DNA of 20,955 nucleotides from an uncultured Bartonella sp. (GCA_943913205.1 CALTWN010000017.1:1-20955), one strand, 5' to 3'; counted from the first letter of the stretch, positions 8,483-15,775 are shown. The notes: generated by a model not told the origin, from the letters alone. Translations and numbers: made by a program.

Positions 8483-8615
8483 AGTTAATATTTTATTAAC
8501 ATCTCCAGATTTGGTATATCGTACTGGAGTTAGGTGTTTAGTTACATTTCTGTTAAGTATGTAGGTTAGTATCCAGAAACAAGGCTATAGGTGAAAACTT
8601 ATAGCCTTTCTTATT
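8483..8615 (+). ncRNA. Candidate small RNA, family not recognised
   Basis: Predicted transcript of about 130 nt between the promoter at 8448-8476 and the terminator hairpin at 8581-8608. It begins almost at once with a perfect hairpin GTTAAT-ATTTT-ATTAAC (8484-8500), then a second stem CTCCAG/CTGGAG (8503-8508 with 8524-8529, 15-nt loop), a weaker TACAT/ATGTA pairing near 8543-8562, and the terminator stem. No open reading frame of useful length is present. I looked for the hallmarks of SRP RNA (the GGAAGGAAGCAG-type loop), tmRNA and RNase P and do not see them; 6S RNA is not excluded but lacks an obvious long closing stem. Existence of a transcript is inferred from promoter plus terminator; its role is unknown. 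The loop sequences could act as antisense contacts. Confidence 0.6.
8581..8613. terminator. Rho-independent terminator, probably bidirectional
   Basis: A 9-bp perfect stem AAGGCTATA/TATAGCCTT (8581-8589 with 8600-8608) with a 10-nt loop. On the plus strand it is followed by TTTCTTATT, the better T tract, so it ends the candidate small RNA. On the minus strand it starts within three bases of the tgt stop codon and is followed by TTGTTT, so it may also end the ssb-to-tgt operon. Confidence 0.75.
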
Positions 8616-9750
8616 GTAATAATGGTATATCGCCCTTTTCCCAATGTAATATTGTTTCTTCAGCAAAATCCATAAAGTTATTATTTAAGATAGATTCTCT
8701 TATGTTTTGCATTAAATATTGGTAATAAGCTAAATTATTCCAACTTAATAACATAGCTCCTAACGCTTCATTTGATTTAACTAAATGATGCAAATAAGCT
8801 CGACTATATTGCGAAGCTGCTGGACATAGTGATTCTTCGTCTAAAGGACGATAATCTTCGCTATGTCGGGCATTTCGTAAATTAATTTTACCAAACCGTG
8901 TAAACGCCAAACCGTGGCGTCCGGCTCTAGTGGGCATAACGCAATCAAACATATCAACCCCATTTGCAACAGCTTTTAAAATATCATCTGGCGTGCCTAC
9001 ACCCATTAAATAACGCGGTTTATTTACCGGCAAAATGTCGTTAACAATTTTTATCATATCAAGCATAACATTTTGCGGTTCGCCAACAGCTAACCCCCCG
9101 ATGCTATAGCCTTTAAACTCCATATCAGCCAATGACCTAGCTGAATATTGTCGTAATGCAATATTATCGCCCCCTTGCACTATACCAAAAATAGCTTTGC
9201 CATCTTCTTTTCCAAAAGCATTTTTTGAACGTTCAGCCCATCTCAAAGATAATTGCATCGCTTTTTCTATTTCTTTATAACTATTAGGCAATTTGATACA
9301 TTGGTCTAATTGCATTTGAATATCTGAGCCTAGTAGCTTTTGAATTTCGACTGACCTCTCAGGGCTCATCTCAAACTGTTTGCCATCTATATGCGACCTG
9401 AAAACAACAGAATGCTCACTAAGCTTTGTCAAACCGCTCAATGACATTACTTGAAATCCTCCAGAATCTGTAAGAATAGGACCTTCCCACCCTATAAATT
9501 TATGTAAGCCTCCGAGTTTTGCTATACGTTCAGCACCTGGGCGTAACATTAAGTGATAGGTGTTTCCTAAAATAATATCGGACCCCAGCTCTCTGACCTG
9601 ATTCATATACATAGCCTTAACCGTTCCGGCGGTACCTACAGGCATAAAAGCTGGTGTACGAATATCTCCTCTGGGCATAGAAATCTTACCCAAGCGAGCG
9701 TTCTGACTTGTGGCTAATAAATTAAACGAAAAATCTTTTTTATACTTCAT
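8611..9750 (-). CDS. tgt: tRNA-guanine transglycosylase (Tgt)
   Basis: Exchanges the wobble guanine of tRNA-Asp, -Asn, -His and -Tyr for preQ1 in queuosine synthesis. 379 aa, full length. The TIM-barrel catalytic residues are present: D95 in DSGGFQVMS and the nucleophile D269 in DMFDCVMPTRAGR, with GGLAVGE between them. The zinc site is unusual. The family's CxCxxC plus distal His reads SLCPAAS here, so by alignment to E. coli positions 302, 304, 307 and 333 the ligands are S307, C309, A312 and N338: only one of four is kept. Flanking blocks (YSRAYLHHL, NEALGAML) are well conserved, so this is substitution in a well-kept gene rather than decay. Last gene of the minus-strand cluster, 10 nt after queA, whose product uses the tRNA made by Tgt. 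Confidence 0.95.
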   Translation of the reverse strand: MKYKKDFSFNLLATSQNARLGKISMPRGDIRTPAFMPVGTAGTVKAMYMNQVRELGSDIILGNTYHLMLRPGAERIAKLGGLHKFIGWEGPILTDSGGFQVMSLSGLTKLSEHSVVFRSHIDGKQFEMSPERSVEIQKLLGSDIQMQLDQCIKLPNSYKEIEKAMQLSLRWAERSKNAFGKEDGKAIFGIVQGGDNIALRQYSARSLADMEFKGYSIGGLAVGEPQNVMLDMIKIVNDILPVNKPRYLMGVGTPDDILKAVANGVDMFDCVMPTRAGRHGLAFTRFGKINLRNARHSEDYRPLDEESLCPAASQYSRAYLHHLVKSNEALGAMLLSWNNLAYYQYLMQNIRESILNNNFMDFAEETILHWEKGDIPLLQ

Positions 9751-9760
9751 ATAACTACCG

Positions 9761-10855
9761 TTACGAATTTAATTCTAAAAAACTTGTATCGCCATATGAA
9801 TAAAAACGATAATCATGTGCTATAGCATATTCATAAGCCTTTTTCATAGTTTCTATACCACAAAAAGCAGAAACCAACATAAAAAGAGTAGACTTTGGTA
9901 AATGAAAATTAGTTATCAAACCGTCAACAAAAGCAAATTTGTATCCCGGGGTAATAAAAATATCCGTCGCTCCACTCCACGCCTTTAATTTATTTTTTGA
10001 TACAGCTGCACTTTCTAATAATCTTAAAGCCGTAGTACCTACTGCTATTATACGTCTATTTTGTAGTTTTGCAGCATTTAAAGCCTTTACAACATCGGCA
10101 GATAAATAACCTACTTCACTATGCATTTTATGATCTTTTGTATCATCAACCTTTACTGGTAAAAAAGTACCGGCTCCAACATGCAAGGTTACAAAATGGT
10201 ACTCTATATTACTTTCTTTTAATTTTTGAAATAAATTTTGTGTAAAATGTAAGCCAGCTGTAGGGGCCGCAACTGCCCCTTCTTCTTTAGCAAATATGGT
10301 TTGGTAATCTGCTTTATCTTGCTCATCTTGCTCTCTACGCGCAGCTATATAAGGTGGTAAAGGCATTTTACCACATTCTACTATTGCCTCATTAAGTTTT
10401 GCATTTTTTAAATTAAACTTCAGCAAAACTTCACCACTATCATATTTTTCTAAAATATTTGCTTGCAGAAAAGATTTACCTAAATCAACTTGCTTATCTT
10501 TTACAAAATATAATATTTCACCTACATTCAGGCGCTTAAGCGGACGCACAAAAGCGCGCCAACTATCACTATCGCATTGCATATGCAAATTTACATTTAT
10601 GTTAGATAAATTATATTCTTGCTTTGATTTATTAAATCTTGACCTTACAGCCTTAAGATTGGCCGGCAATACCTTTGTATCGTTAAACACCAGAATATCG
10701 CCAGGCTGTAGTAAATCTATAAGATCAGAAACCTTATAATCACTTAAATCACCCTTATCATTTACATATAGTAATTTTGCATCTTCCCTATTTGGTAATG
10801 GACGAAGTGCAATATTTTTTTCAGGTAAATTAAAATCAAATAAGTTAACTTTCAT
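9761..10855 (-). CDS. queA: S-adenosylmethionine:tRNA ribosyltransferase-isomerase (QueA)
   Basis: Transfers and isomerises the ribosyl part of S-adenosylmethionine onto preQ1-modified tRNA, giving epoxyqueuosine; it acts directly after Tgt. 364 aa, normal length. Family blocks are visible: MKVNLFDFNLPEKNIALRP at the N terminus, GDILVFNDTKVLPA, KMPLPPYI, the strongly conserved AAPTAGLHFT, HVGAGTFLPVK, and near the C terminus TNFHLPKSTLFMLVSAF and YRFYSYGD. No damage is seen. It begins 13 nt after the cytoplasmic cyclophilin and ends 10 nt before tgt, so co-translation from one mRNA is expected. The start has no clear Shine-Dalgarno, but the N terminus fits the family. Confidence 0.96.
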   Translation of the reverse strand: MKVNLFDFNLPEKNIALRPLPNREDAKLLYVNDKGDLSDYKVSDLIDLLQPGDILVFNDTKVLPANLKAVRSRFNKSKQEYNLSNINVNLHMQCDSDSWRAFVRPLKRLNVGEILYFVKDKQVDLGKSFLQANILEKYDSGEVLLKFNLKNAKLNEAIVECGKMPLPPYIAARREQDEQDKADYQTIFAKEEGAVAAPTAGLHFTQNLFQKLKESNIEYHFVTLHVGAGTFLPVKVDDTKDHKMHSEVGYLSADVVKALNAAKLQNRRIIAVGTTALRLLESAAVSKNKLKAWSGATDIFITPGYKFAFVDGLITNFHLPKSTLFMLVSAFCGIETMKKAYEYAIAHDYRFYSYGDTSFLELNS

Positions 10856-10868
10856 AGCTAATTTAGCT

Positions 10869-11351
10869 TTATTCTATAAAAGCTTCTTCAATAAAATCTG
10901 GCTCCTGCACTGGTTCACCACGCTTAATTTTATCAATATTGTCCATACCCTCAATTACGCGACCCCAAACTGTATATTCACCATCAAGCCACGGCGCTTT
11001 ATCAAAACATATAAAAAATTGTGAATTCGCTGAATTAGGATGCGAGCTGCGTGCCATAGATACTATGCCACGTTCATGCGATACATCAGAAAATTCTGCT
11101 ACTAAATTTGGTTTACTTGAACCACCTGTACCTACAGCATTTAGGTTATATTCTGCAGAATTTTTATTTCCATATTTTACATCACCAGTTTGTGCCATAA
11201 AATCTTCAATAACCCTGTGAAATACCACGCCATTATAAGCACCCTCCGCAACTAATTGCTTTACATGTTCAACATGCTTTGGCGCAACATTTGACAACAT
11301 CTCAATTTTTACATCGCCTTTATTTGTTTTTAAAACTAGTATATCAGACAT
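10869..11351 (-). CDS. Cytoplasmic cyclophilin-type peptidyl-prolyl isomerase
   Basis: 160 aa. Catalyses cis-trans isomerisation of X-Pro bonds. It is a single cyclophilin domain with no signal peptide, starting MSDILVLKTNKGDV. The active-site block FHRVIEDFMAQTGD has the catalytic Arg46; QFFICF (from 111) and the Trp of KAPWLDGEYTVWG follow. The start is well supported by GAGGAG seven bases upstream of the ATG, which overlaps the stop region of the preceding cyclophilin. It is clearly a paralogue of its upstream neighbour, but that one carries an export signal; together they cover cytoplasm and periplasm. PpiB is a possible name, but bacterial ppi naming is inconsistent, so I leave the symbol blank. 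Confidence 0.94.
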   Translation of the reverse strand: MSDILVLKTNKGDVKIEMLSNVAPKHVEHVKQLVAEGAYNGVVFHRVIEDFMAQTGDVKYGNKNSAEYNLNAVGTGGSSKPNLVAEFSDVSHERGIVSMARSSHPNSANSQFFICFDKAPWLDGEYTVWGRVIEGMDNIDKIKRGEPVQEPDFIEEAFIE

Positions 11352-11363
11352 ACAAACGCTCCT

Positions 11364-11933
11364 CTATTCTATAGATGCTTTAATAATGATGTCGGGGTCA
11401 ACAACAGAGCCATTTTTAGAAACATCGCCGGTTTTAATTTTATCAACAATATCCATACCTTTAATAACTTTACCTACAACTGTATATTGATTGTTCAAAA
11501 ACTGTGAATCTTTTAAGCAAATAAAGAATTGAGAATTTGCCGAACTTAAATCTGCGCTTCGAGCCATACCAACTACACCGCGCAAAAACGGAGTTTTGCT
11601 AAACTCAGCTGGCAGATTTGGGTATTTAGATCCACCTATACCAACAAGTGAAAGATTATAATTTGCTCCATCTTTTTTGCCGTATTTCACATCACCAGTT
11701 TGTGCCATAAAGCCCTCAATAACTCTATGAAAAACTACATTGTCATATGCGCCTTCTTGCGTTAATTGCTTTATGCGCGCCACATGCTTAGGAGCTATAG
11801 TCTCATCAAGTTTAATAGAAACATCTCCATTTTTAAGCTTTAATACCAATATATTATCTTTGGCTAAGGCCATTTGGCTACTTAAGCACAATGTAGCCAT
11901 AACAAAAAATAATTTTAACATTTTATATTTCAT
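11364..11933 (-). CDS. Periplasmic cyclophilin-type peptidyl-prolyl isomerase with signal peptide
   Basis: 189 aa. The N terminus is a classical Sec signal peptide: basic MKYKMLK, hydrophobic LFFVMATLCL, and a likely signal peptidase I site after ALA (residue 24, before KDN). The mature part is one cyclophilin domain with FHRVIEGFMAQTGD (catalytic Arg70) and SSANSQFFICL. It therefore probably assists folding of envelope proteins. Start choice is backed by AAGGGG just before the ATG. It follows coaD by 23 nt and precedes the cytoplasmic paralogue by 12 nt. The position corresponding to the Trp of the neighbour (KAPWLDGEY) is Phe in KDSQFLNNQY, as in many bacterial periplasmic cyclophilins that bind cyclosporin poorly. 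It could be called PpiA. Confidence 0.94.
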   Translation of the reverse strand: MKYKMLKLFFVMATLCLSSQMALAKDNILVLKLKNGDVSIKLDETIAPKHVARIKQLTQEGAYDNVVFHRVIEGFMAQTGDVKYGKKDGANYNLSLVGIGGSKYPNLPAEFSKTPFLRGVVGMARSADLSSANSQFFICLKDSQFLNNQYTVVGKVIKGMDIVDKIKTGDVSKNGSVVDPDIIIKASIE

Positions 11934-11956
11934 AATATCCCCTTTATATATCTTTT

Positions 11957-12451
11957 TTAAATTTTGTACTTTTCATATAACTTTTGCGCAACAATATCTG
12001 GCACAAATTTTTCTATATTACCTTGCATTTTTGCGATTTGCTTAATAACGTTTGAAGAAATAGCTCTATAACTAGGCTTTACAGGCATAAATATTGTGGT
12101 TAAACCACTATAAAGCGATTCATTAATATCTGCCATACGTAATTCATAAGCAAGGTCGCCTACGTCTCTTAAGCCTCTTATAACAATAAAAATCTTGGAG
12201 TTTTTTGCAAAATCAACCAAAAGCCCCTTAAAGCTAATTATTTTTATACGCTCGCGATCTTGAGGCAGATCTGATTTAATAATATCTTCTATTATTGATA
12301 TTCTTTCATCTACAGAAAATAATGGCTGTTTTTCTATATTACTACCTATAGCAATAACTATATTTTTGAACATTTTAAGAGATGATTTTATAATTTCTAA
12401 GTGTCCATAAGTTATAGGATCAAATGAACCAGGAAAAATAGCTGCTACCAT
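11957..12451 (-). CDS. coaD: Phosphopantetheine adenylyltransferase (CoaD)
   Basis: Penultimate step of coenzyme A synthesis: 4'-phosphopantetheine plus ATP gives dephospho-CoA. 164 aa from the ATG at 12451. Nucleotidyltransferase motifs: AIFPGSFDPITYGH (the HxGH-type motif is TYGH, residues 14-17), VIRGLRDVGDLAYEL, and YRAISSNVIKQIA near the C terminus. The frame is open to another ATG at 12469, which would add MRLLFN and overlap gyrA by 17 nt. I prefer 12451 because family members start two to five residues before the YPGSFDP block, and it lies one base after the gyrA stop (TAATATG). A GAGG lies 12 nt upstream, a little far. The arrangement suggests re-initiation by ribosomes finishing gyrA. 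Confidence 0.94.
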   Translation of the reverse strand: MVAAIFPGSFDPITYGHLEIIKSSLKMFKNIVIAIGSNIEKQPLFSVDERISIIEDIIKSDLPQDRERIKIISFKGLLVDFAKNSKIFIVIRGLRDVGDLAYELRMADINESLYSGLTTIFMPVKPSYRAISSNVIKQIAKMQGNIEKFVPDIVAQKLYEKYKI

Positions 12452-12452
12452 A

Positions 12453-15161
12453 TTAAACAACAACCTCATGAGAAATTTCGCTATTCTCAGCAGAATCGCT
12501 TACAACTTCTGCAGAAACAACTTTTTCTCCTTTTGATGTTTTAAATATTATAACACCTTTAGTTGCTCTACCAAAAATACTTATATCATTAGCCACTACT
12601 CTAATAATTTGCCCAGCACCTGTACCTAAAATAACTTGATCGTTATTTGACACTACAAAAGCCCCAACCAAGCTGCCAATTTGTGCTAGTTTCGAAGCAT
12701 CTGTAGCCTTAACACCCTGATTGCCACGATTTGTTATTGTAAACTCATAAGAAGACACTCGCTTACCATAACCATATTCGCTAACAATAAGTATCATCTG
12801 TTCATATTGTTGCAATTCTTTAAATCTATCAGCGCTAAGTTCGTCATATGAAAGATCAGAATTTTCGTTTCGCCGCAACTCAGAACTAAGCTTCAAATAA
12901 GCCGCTCTTTCTTCAGTTGTAGCCTCAATATGACGTAAAACTGACATTGCTATAACCTTATCGCCAGGCTTAAGACTTATACCACGTACCCCCATAGAAT
13001 CACGGCCCTTTGATAGACGTAATTTATATACAGGAAAACGTACACACTGCCCTTTTGATGAGATTAACAAAATATCATCTTCGTCTGTGCAAGCCTCGAC
13101 GGCCAAAATATCATCTTCTTCGCCTAGCTTCATTGCTATTTTACCATTACGGTTTGACGGTACGACATCTCTTAACATATTTCTACGCACTGTAGCTTTA
13201 GTAGTAACAAAAGTAAGATAACATTTGTCCCAGCTTTCTTCATCTTCAGGTAAAGGGATAATGGTAGTAATACGCTCCCCTACTTCTAGCGGTAGTAAGT
13301 TAATTAAAGCTTTACCACGAGATTGTGGAGTGCTAAGCGGCAAGCGCCATACTTTTTCTTTATAAACTTTTCCCTTAGATGAAAAAAACAATAACCAAGT
13401 ATGGGTGTGAGCCGAGAAAATTTTAGTAACAAAATCATCTTCTTTAGTAGCCATACCAGACCGACCGCGGCCGCCGCGTCGTTGTTCTTTATATGTTTCC
13501 AATAAAACGCGTTTTATGTATCCTTCATGGCTTATAGTTACAACCATATCTTCCTTAGCTATTAAATCTTCATCATCTATATCTAAATCGCTATCAGAAA
13601 ATGCCGTTCTTCTGGGTGTTGCCAATTCGTGCCGTAATTCCAACATTTCAGTCTTTACAACATTTAGAATATTTGTACGAGAAGATAATATTTCTAAATA
13701 TTTTTTTATCTCAGCGCCGATTTCATTTAGCTCACCGCCAATTTCATCACGCCCTAAAGCTGTTAACCTTTGAAGACGTAACTCTAAAATCGCCCGAGCT
13801 TGAGCTTCAGACAAGCGATAAGTTAAATCATCATTAATAACATGTCTTGGATCATCAACTAGCCTTATGAGTGAGGCAACATCAGCGGCCCCCCATGAAC
13901 GAGCCATAAGTTGGTCTCTTGCGGTTTGAGGATCTGGAGCGCTTCTTATGAGTTTTATAATCTCATCTACATTTGCTACAGCTATAGCTAAACCAACTAA
14001 AACATGAGCTCTATCGCGAGCTTTGCCTAATAAATATTTAGTGCGTCTTAATACAACTTCTTCTCTAAAAGCAACAAATGCTTTTAAAATATCAAGAAGT
14101 CCCATTTGTTGTGGCTTCCCGCCATTAAGCGCCACAATATTGCAGCCAAAGCTAGACTGCATTGGCGTATATTTATATAATTGATTTAAAACAACTTGGC
14201 TTACAGCGTCTCGCTTTAATTCTATAACAACGCGGTAGCCATCTCTATCAGACTCATCGCGAACTGTTGATATAGCTTCAATACGTTTATCGCGAATAAG
14301 CTCTGCGATTTTTTCTACCAGGGTACGTTTATTAACTTGATAAGGAATTTCGGTTATAATAATAGCTTGTCTGTTATCTCTTATCTCTTCAATATGGGTT
14401 TTTGCTCTAATTAAAATAGAACCTCGCCCAGTAGCATAGGCACTAGCAACACCTGAACGCCCTAATATTTCCGCTCCGGTAGGAAAATCGGGGCCAGGCA
14501 CAATTTGAATCATATCTTCTAAGCTTATAGAAGGATTATCAATGATAGCTATACAACCATCAATAACTTCACCTAAATTATGGGGGGGTATATTAGTAGC
14601 CATACCCACGGCTATACCACCTGAACCATTTACCAACAAATTAGGAAATCTTGCAGGTAATACTCTTGGTTCTAGTTCTCTGCCATCATAATTTTCTTGG
14701 AAATCAACAGTATCCCTATCAATATCCAACAAAAGCATTTGAGATATTTTTTCAAGCTTACATTCTGTATACCGCATAGCTGCGGGCGGATCAGCATCAA
14801 TAGAGCCATAATTTCCCTGCCCATCAATTAAGGGAGCCCGCAAAGAAAAGTCTTGCGCCATACGAACTAACGCATCGTAAATCGAGGTGTCGCCATGGGG
14901 GTGGTATTTACTTATAACCTCACCAATAACAGCGGCAGATTTACGGTAGCTTTTATTATGCACCAATCCCATTCCGTGCATAGCATAAAGAATGCGACGA
15001 TGTACTGGCTTCAAACCATCACGAACATCTGGCAAAGCACGCGAAACAATAACGCTCATTGCATAATCAAGATATGAGCGCTGCATTTCGCTATTTATGC
15101 TAATAGGCTCAATATCTTGGCCTATAGCTGTGGGAACAATATCGGTTTGTTTTTCTGTCAT
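12453..15161 (-). CDS. gyrA: DNA gyrase subunit A
   Basis: Breakage-reunion subunit of gyrase, which introduces negative supercoils with GyrB. 902 aa. The N-terminal domain has the active-site Tyr131 in AAMRYTECKLEK and the quinolone-determining region HPHGDTSIYDALVRMAQDF, with Thr92 at the E. coli Ser83 position and Asp96 at the Asp87 position. The GyrA box QRRGGRG (about residue 558) marks it as GyrA rather than ParC; the beta-pinwheel follows. An insertion around EERAAYLKLSSELRR to FKELQQYEQ in the C-terminal domain is typical of alphaproteobacterial GyrA as I recall it. The start is supported by GGATAGG just upstream. It follows ssb by 17 nt and is followed almost directly by coaD. The acidic C-terminal tail is short. 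Confidence 0.97.
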   Translation of the reverse strand: MTEKQTDIVPTAIGQDIEPISINSEMQRSYLDYAMSVIVSRALPDVRDGLKPVHRRILYAMHGMGLVHNKSYRKSAAVIGEVISKYHPHGDTSIYDALVRMAQDFSLRAPLIDGQGNYGSIDADPPAAMRYTECKLEKISQMLLLDIDRDTVDFQENYDGRELEPRVLPARFPNLLVNGSGGIAVGMATNIPPHNLGEVIDGCIAIIDNPSISLEDMIQIVPGPDFPTGAEILGRSGVASAYATGRGSILIRAKTHIEEIRDNRQAIIITEIPYQVNKRTLVEKIAELIRDKRIEAISTVRDESDRDGYRVVIELKRDAVSQVVLNQLYKYTPMQSSFGCNIVALNGGKPQQMGLLDILKAFVAFREEVVLRRTKYLLGKARDRAHVLVGLAIAVANVDEIIKLIRSAPDPQTARDQLMARSWGAADVASLIRLVDDPRHVINDDLTYRLSEAQARAILELRLQRLTALGRDEIGGELNEIGAEIKKYLEILSSRTNILNVVKTEMLELRHELATPRRTAFSDSDLDIDDEDLIAKEDMVVTISHEGYIKRVLLETYKEQRRGGRGRSGMATKEDDFVTKIFSAHTHTWLLFFSSKGKVYKEKVWRLPLSTPQSRGKALINLLPLEVGERITTIIPLPEDEESWDKCYLTFVTTKATVRRNMLRDVVPSNRNGKIAMKLGEEDDILAVEACTDEDDILLISSKGQCVRFPVYKLRLSKGRDSMGVRGISLKPGDKVIAMSVLRHIEATTEERAAYLKLSSELRRNENSDLSYDELSADRFKELQQYEQMILIVSEYGYGKRVSSYEFTITNRGNQGVKATDASKLAQIGSLVGAFVVSNNDQVILGTGAGQIIRVVANDISIFGRATKGVIIFKTSKGEKVVSAEVVSDSAENSEISHEVVV

Positions 15162-15178
15162 TTACCTATCCGTAAAAA

Positions 15179-15646
15179 CTAAAATGGGATTTCATCATCT
15201 AGCTCATTTTCATAGTTAGTTTGTGAGGCTTGATTATATTCACTGTCTGATTTATATCCATTATCGTCTGGGTAAGAAGATTTATTAATTGAGCCTTTAC
15301 TAGATAATATTTGAAATTCGCTACGATAGGCTTGCAAAACTATTTCGGTTGTGTATCTATCATTACCATCTTTATCTTGCCATTTTCGTGTTTGCAACTG
15401 ACCTTCAATATATAATTTTGTGCCTTTTTCTACGTAATTTTCTATAACTTTTACAAGACCTTTATTAAAAACTACAATATTGTGCCATTCTGTTTTTTCT
15501 TTTCGCTCACCACTATTGCGGTCGTTCCAGCTTTCTGTTGTAGCTAATGAAAAGCTCGCCACAGGATCGCCGGCGGTTGTTCTTCTTATTTCAGGATTTT
15601 TACCAACATTTCCTATTAAAATAACTTTATTGATACTACCAGCCAT
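15179..15646 (-). CDS. ssb: Single-stranded DNA-binding protein
   Basis: 155 aa. Coats single-stranded DNA during replication, repair and recombination and recruits partners through its tail. OB-fold at about residues 1-110 (NKVILIGNVGKNPEIR, ASFSLATTESW, EWHNIVVF, GTKLYIEGQLQTRKW). A short flexible linker rich in S, N and Y follows, then the acidic tip DDEIPF, the standard interaction motif, exact to the end. A strong Shine-Dalgarno CAGGAG lies six bases before the ATG. It is the first gene of the seven-gene minus-strand cluster and is divergent from uvrA, an arrangement known in many bacteria. RecJ, encoded elsewhere in the window, is a known partner of the SSB tail in other bacteria. Confidence 0.97.
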   Translation of the reverse strand: MAGSINKVILIGNVGKNPEIRRTTAGDPVASFSLATTESWNDRNSGERKEKTEWHNIVVFNKGLVKVIENYVEKGTKLYIEGQLQTRKWQDKDGNDRYTTEIVLQAYRSEFQILSSKGSINKSSYPDDNGYKSDSEYNQASQTNYENELDDEIPF

Positions 15647-15675
15647 AATTTACTCCTGTAACAGTTTGTTAAGCA

Positions 15676-15703
15676 ATTATATCTATTTTTTTTATATCTT
15701 CAA
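15676..15703 (-). promoter_or_regulatory. Sigma70-type promoter for ssb and the downstream operon
   Basis: On the minus strand TTGAAG (15703-15698), 16-bp spacer, then a perfect TATAAT (15681-15676). A start near 15669 leaves a leader of about 22 nt that just contains the ssb Shine-Dalgarno. No other comparably spaced promoter is visible within the short gaps of the downstream cluster. Confidence 0.65.
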
Positions 15704-15711
15704 GAATTCTT
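15702..15711. promoter_or_regulatory. Palindrome AAGAATTCTT between ssb and uvrA
   Basis: A 10-bp perfect palindrome just upstream of the ssb -35 box. It is straddled by two direct copies of TTCAAG (15699-15704 and 15719-15724) exactly 20 bp apart. This is a candidate operator for the divergent pair. It does not match the alphaproteobacterial LexA box (GTTC-N7-GTTC or GAAC-N7-GAAC). Confidence 0.35.
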
Positions 15712-15724
15712 TAGCTTATTCAAG

Positions 15725-15730
15725 TATAAT
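15725..15730 (+). promoter_or_regulatory. Possible uvrA -10 box
   Basis: A perfect TATAAT on the plus strand, about 40 nt ahead of a plausible uvrA start after allowing for the transcription start. No good -35 lies at 16-18 bp spacing (the best candidate, TTCAAG, is 20 bp away), so it may need an activator or be weak. Confidence 0.35.
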
Positions 15731-15775
15731 TAATATAGTTAAGGATAAAAATACTGGCTTGTGCGTTATATTTAC

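Noticed and set aside
8483..8615. Identity of the candidate RNA as SRP 4.5S RNA, tmRNA or RNase P RNA
   Set aside because: None of the diagnostic core sequences is present and the length is wrong for tmRNA and RNase P.
12452..12469. Upstream ATG for coaD overlapping gyrA
   Set aside because: Would put extra residues before the conserved PGSFDP block and has no ribosome-binding site; the ATG one base after the gyrA stop fits better.
15656..15760. SOS (LexA) box between ssb and uvrA
   Set aside because: No GTTC-N7-GTTC or GAAC-N7-GAAC direct repeat on either strand; GTTTGTT near 15664 is not a match.
15761..15775. GTG upstream start for uvrA
   Set aside because: Adds only MRYIY before the ATG, has no Shine-Dalgarno, and family members start close to the conserved VRGAR block; ATG at 15776 preferred, though not proven.
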